A stretch of DNA of 64,000 nucleotides, taken from the NCBI GenBank assembly GCA_017503645.1, contig JAFVSR010000039.1:30729-94728 (forward strand), given 5' to 3'. Below the pieces are notes generated by a model that saw only the letters and a program-made list of their open reading frames with translations, was not told where the DNA came from and did no database searches. The translations under genes were made by a program, and so were the position numbers. Of this stretch, positions 60,746 through 64,000 are shown piece by piece (within the stretch, counting starts at the first letter, position 1; every line of letters begins with the position of its first letter). The DNA comes from Bacteroidaceae bacterium. Lineage in GTDB: Bacteria > Bacteroidota > Bacteroidia > Bacteroidales > Bacteroidaceae.

Positions 60746-61762
60746 ATGCCAAGCAGTATAGATACAAAACGTAAAGTGTGGGTAGATTGGATGAAGGCCC
60801 TAGGAATGTTGGCAATTATTTGGGGACATTGCTTCCCCGATGGTGTTTCGGGTTTCATCTATTCGTTCAATGTGCCGGTGTTTTTCATTATATCGGGTTT
60901 CCTCACCAAGCGCGAGGAGAGTATGAAGGTGTGCTTCCAAAAAACCTGCAGTAACCTCATAATACCATATTTCATCCTTGCCTTCATAAAGGTTGCCGCC
61001 TACATCTTCAAGCACCTCGACGATGGCCAGTGGCTGTGGTCGGTTATTGCCATTTTTGGCGGTTTCCATAAGCTGCACGATGCTTCGGGGTGCAGTAACC
61101 TGTGGTTTGTCTATTCGCTCATCCTCATAAAATTCATATATCAGGCATTTGCCACCGGCAAGGTGCAGATGCTTGCAATATCGGCACTTGCCGTTGTTGG
61201 TGCACTCATATATAATATGCTGGGCCTCGACTGGATGTGGTCTGTAACCAATGTGATGCTTGCCCTGCCATTCTTTATGCTTGGCAATTGGCTTGCAACA
61301 TATGGCCGTGCCCGCTTCGACGAGCTTTTCGCCACCCTTAAGGCATCGCACGGGCGTGTACTGCTTATGCTTGTTTTTGCTCTTGCCATAACAGCCGTTG
61401 TGGGCCGTTACAACGATTCTGCCGATATGTTCCAGAACCAATATGGCAACTACTTTGTTCTCTTTGTCATAGGTTCGCTGTCGGGCTCCTTTATGGTGTT
61501 TCTGCTGTCGGTGTTGCTCGATAATTTTAACTGGAATGCCGTGCGCATAACATCGATGGGCACAATAGTTACCCTGGTGTTTCACAGGGAGTTATTGCAC
61601 TCGCCCCTAAAAATGATTAAACGCTCAGGCTGGGGTATAGTGCCCGAGAACATAGCTATCTTCCTGTTGTCGGTAGCAGTACTGCTTGCCTTCATCCCCA
61701 TAATACTTATTGTAAAACGCATCTTGCCCATAGTCTTTGGCCGGCGAATTAAAAAAGCCTGA
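60746..61762 (+). CDS. Acyltransferase family 3 membrane protein
   Basis: A 338-residue polytopic protein with about ten helices. The N-terminal RKVWVDWMKALGMLAIIWGH holds the conserved Arg and His region of the acyltransferase 3/OafA group, followed by FNVPVFFIISGFLTKREE. Such proteins O-acetylate surface sugars. Acceptor unknown; nothing adjacent names it. dnaG follows by 5 nt and may be co-transcribed. Confidence 0.88.
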   Translation: MPSSIDTKRKVWVDWMKALGMLAIIWGHCFPDGVSGFIYSFNVPVFFIISGFLTKREESMKVCFQKTCSNLIIPYFILAFIKVAAYIFKHLDDGQWLWSVIAIFGGFHKLHDASGCSNLWFVYSLILIKFIYQAFATGKVQMLAISALAVVGALIYNMLGLDWMWSVTNVMLALPFFMLGNWLATYGRARFDELFATLKASHGRVLLMLVFALAITAVVGRYNDSADMFQNQYGNYFVLFVIGSLSGSFMVFLLSVLLDNFNWNAVRITSMGTIVTLVFHRELLHSPLKMIKRSGWGIVPENIAIFLLSVAVLLAFIPIILIVKRILPIVFGRRIKKA

Positions 61763-61767
61763 ACAAT

Positions 61768-63789
61768 ATGATAGACAGGAACACCATAGAGCAGATAATG
61801 GACACCGCCCGGGTAGAAGAGGTGGTGGGCGACTTTGTGGCGCTGCGCAAGCGCGGTGTCAATATGATAGGTCTTTGCCCGTTTCACAACGAGAAAACGC
61901 CTTCGTTCACCGTGTCGCCCGCAAAGAATCTGTGGAAGTGTTTCGGTTGCGGCAAGGGTGGCAAGCCTGTGCACTTCATTATGGAACACGAACAGCTGAG
62001 CTACTACGATGCCCTGCGCTGGCTTGCCAAGAAGTATAACATAGAGATACGCGAGCGCGAACTCACCAACGAGGAGAAGGAGCAGCAGAACCTGCGCGAG
62101 AGCCTTTTTGTGGTGAACCAGTATGCTCAGCAATTCTTCGCAAGCACACTGCACACCACCGAGGAGGGCAAGGCCATAGGGCTCAGCTACCTGCGCCACC
62201 GCGGCCTGCACGACGAAACCATTGAGCGCTTTGGGCTTGGCTACTCACCCGAACGGCGCGATGCCCTTGCCACCACAGCCGTGAAGGCCGGCTACAATGC
62301 CGACCTGCTTGCCAAAACAGGCGTATGCTACAAGACCGACGATGGCAGTCTCAAGGACCGTTTCTGGGGGCGTTGCATATTCCCCGTGCACACAATATCG
62401 GGCAAGGTGGTGGCGTTTGGCGGCCGCATATTGCAGAATAACCCCAAGGCTGCAAAGTATGTGAACTCGCCCGAGTCCGAGATATATCACAAGAGCGACC
62501 ACCTGTATGGCCTCTACTTTGCCAAGCAGGCCATAATGCAAAAAGACCGCTGCATCCTTGTAGAGGGCTACCTGGATGTGATATCGATGTACCAGGCGGG
62601 CATAAAGAACGTGGTGGCATCGTCGGGCACGTCGCTCACCACAGGGCAGATAAAACTCATACACCGCTTCACGGATAACGTCACCCTGCTCTATGACGGC
62701 GACAAGGCGGGCATAAAGGCCTCCTTGCGTGGAACCGATATGTTGCTCGAGGAGGGTATGAACATAAACGTGGTGCTGCTGCCCGACGGCGAGGACCCCG
62801 ACAGCTATGCACAGAGCCACAGCACCGAGGAGTTCGAAGAGTACATAAACCGCAACAAGGTCGATTTCATACGTTTCAAAACCAATCTTCTGCTCGACGA
62901 GGTGGGTGAGGACCCCGTGGCACGCGCCAACCTTGTGGGCGATATAGTAAAAAGCATAGCCGTCATCCCCAACGAGATACTGCGCAGCGAGTACATAAAG
63001 AAGTGCAGCGAAATGCTCAATGTGGGCGAGCAACTGCTTGTGCGCGAAACAGCCAAGATAAGGATGAAACGTAGCGAGGAACTGCAAAAGCGCCAGGCAG
63101 GCGACGATGCGGCACCCGCCACTGCTGTTACCGACGATACAACCGCCTCGCAGCAACCCGCTCCCAACGAGTTCAAGCAGAATATAATAGACAGCTACAG
63201 CAACAACCCCCTGCATAACAAGGAGAGGGCTATCATACAGTTCATACTGCGCAACGGCGATAAACTGGTGCAGGTGCCCGAGAATAGGGCCGAGGGCACC
63301 CCGGCCTTCACAGAAACGGTGATTTCGCACCTCTATTACTCCTTTAAAGACGATGGGGTGGAGCTGAGTCATCCTCTGTATAAGCGCGTCTTTGACGAGG
63401 CGTCGCAGTATGCCGCCGATGTGAACTTCAGTCCCGAGCGCCATTTCCTTGCCCACCCCGACAGCGAGGTGTCGCGCCTTGCGGCCGACTTGTGCGGCGA
63501 GCGCTACATCCTGAGCAAGTTCTTCAGCGAGCAGGCAAGCGGTGAAGAGCGCAACGAAATGGCTATTCTCTTTGAGCAGGCCACCCGCCTCTCCATTGCC
63601 TATAAGCACGCCATCATAGACGAGATGCTCAAGGATACTATGGCTGCCCTGAAGGACCCTGCTAACACATCCGATGCTGCCAAGGTTATGGAGCTTATGG
63701 AGAATTTCAAGTTTCTCAAAGAGACACAACAGGCGCTCAACAACCAGCTGCAGTTCTATGGTTTCGGTTCCGCCGCGTTGAATGTATAA
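61768..63789 (+). CDS. dnaG: DNA primase
   Basis: A 673-residue enzyme making RNA primers for replication. The zinc-binding N-terminus has CPFHNEKTPSFTVSP and KCFGCGKGGKPVHFIMEHE; the TOPRIM core has ILVEGYLDVISMYQAGIKNV and LLYDGDKAGIKAS with the metal acidic residues; the C-terminal domain binds the helicase and here includes a Thr/Ala-rich linker (about 447-475). Length is normal for Bacteroidetes. It lies 5 nt after the acyltransferase gene. Confidence 0.97.
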   Translation: MIDRNTIEQIMDTARVEEVVGDFVALRKRGVNMIGLCPFHNEKTPSFTVSPAKNLWKCFGCGKGGKPVHFIMEHEQLSYYDALRWLAKKYNIEIRERELTNEEKEQQNLRESLFVVNQYAQQFFASTLHTTEEGKAIGLSYLRHRGLHDETIERFGLGYSPERRDALATTAVKAGYNADLLAKTGVCYKTDDGSLKDRFWGRCIFPVHTISGKVVAFGGRILQNNPKAAKYVNSPESEIYHKSDHLYGLYFAKQAIMQKDRCILVEGYLDVISMYQAGIKNVVASSGTSLTTGQIKLIHRFTDNVTLLYDGDKAGIKASLRGTDMLLEEGMNINVVLLPDGEDPDSYAQSHSTEEFEEYINRNKVDFIRFKTNLLLDEVGEDPVARANLVGDIVKSIAVIPNEILRSEYIKKCSEMLNVGEQLLVRETAKIRMKRSEELQKRQAGDDAAPATAVTDDTTASQQPAPNEFKQNIIDSYSNNPLHNKERAIIQFILRNGDKLVQVPENRAEGTPAFTETVISHLYYSFKDDGVELSHPLYKRVFDEASQYAADVNFSPERHFLAHPDSEVSRLAADLCGERYILSKFFSEQASGEERNEMAILFEQATRLSIAYKHAIIDEMLKDTMAALKDPANTSDAAKVMELMENFKFLKETQQALNNQLQFYGFGSAALNV

Positions 63790-64000
63790 TGATTGGTAGG
63801 CTTGTCGCTTGCGGTGTTTCTATCTTTAACACCTCGGTGGCCCGTGAGTTTTTCTTTGTTTAATCTAATCTCTTTTATCTCCTTTTTGTCGCTCAAACCA
63901 ATATAAGAACAAGTTTTTACCCCGGCAGAATAAAAATAAGACCGCAATCGCTATCTTTGGTTTGACGAAGGGGCTAAGTCCCAAGTGTATAACTTAAATC
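63790..64000 (+). other. Intergenic end of the window
   Basis: No gene or strong hairpin is seen after dnaG. TATCTTTG at 63952-63959 fits a -7 element, so a gene on the plus strand probably begins just beyond the window edge. Confidence 0.45.

Noticed and set aside
62245-63729. A 494-codon open frame antisense to dnaG
   Set aside because: It is the mirror of dnaG's G/C-biased third positions; no domain or signal is recognisable and dnaG is certain.
1-64000. tRNA, rRNA, CRISPR, prophage or integrase genes
   Set aside because: Intergenic regions were read on both strands; none shows tRNA arms, CRISPR-like spaced repeats or recombinase motifs.

Overview
The window comes from a member of the Bacteroidales (phylum Bacteroidota). 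Evidence is the porP-gldKLMN gliding/type IX secretion cluster with gldH elsewhere, Bacteroidales-type families (DUF2723, DUF3098, DUF2795, DUF1599, PepSY-like proteins, a DoxX plus thioredoxin-like fusion), and promoters of the Bacteroidota TTG / TAnnTTTG type. Genus cannot be fixed from the window. No rRNA, tRNA, CRISPR array, transposase or prophage gene was seen. Most of it is housekeeping chromosome.

Layout. 0-5.6 kb (+): RNase R, then an OmpR-type two-component system and two small exported PepSY-like proteins. The regulator promoter and the PepSY promoter share a 23-nt box at the same distance from the -7 element. 5.8-9.5 kb (+): metF, holB, ricT-like PSP1 gene, gldH. 9.5-16.7 kb (-): purH, mreB, mreC, mreD, mrdA (PBP2) and rodA, the elongation machinery. 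16.9-18.1 kb (+): mtnN-luxS (AI-2 and SAH detoxification). 18.1-19.7 kb (-): nadB. 19.9-21.3 kb (+): dacB. 21.3-28.6 kb (-): priA, DUF2723 membrane protein, polysaccharide deacetylase, queG. 28.7-35.5 kb (-): a PorT-like barrel and the type IX core porP-gldK-gldL-gldM-gldN. 35.8-38.6 kb (-): DUF2795 gene, cobalamin adenosyltransferase, methyltransferase-like protein, and metK behind a SAM-II-type riboswitch. 38.9-44.1 kb (-): methyltransferase, ftsX, DUF3098, uppP, truB, queA, folK. 44.3 kb: small pspC (+), then miaB (-).

46.07-55.96 kb (-) is the part most worth attention: nine tightly spaced genes ending at a 22-bp terminator stem. A three-helix membrane protein is followed by a 1034-residue tubulin/FtsZ-like protein with clear nucleotide-loop motifs, a zinc-ribbon/membrane-anchor/MORN-like protein, and six exported proteins or lipoproteins of mostly unknown function, one with an NTF2-like domain. 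The arrangement suggests a cytoplasmic GTPase connected through membrane partners to an envelope assembly. The promoter region has a perfect 18-nt palindrome and a run of eight G.

56.2-63.8 kb (+): dolichol-phosphate-mannose-synthase-like glycosyltransferase, DUF1599, DoxX-like fusion, tpiA, SPOR protein, folE interrupted by a one-base deletion, an acyltransferase and dnaG.

Two 169-nt intergenic repeats 25 kb apart differ at only five positions; four of the five are two compensatory base-pair swaps in a terminal hairpin, so the structure appears to be under selection.
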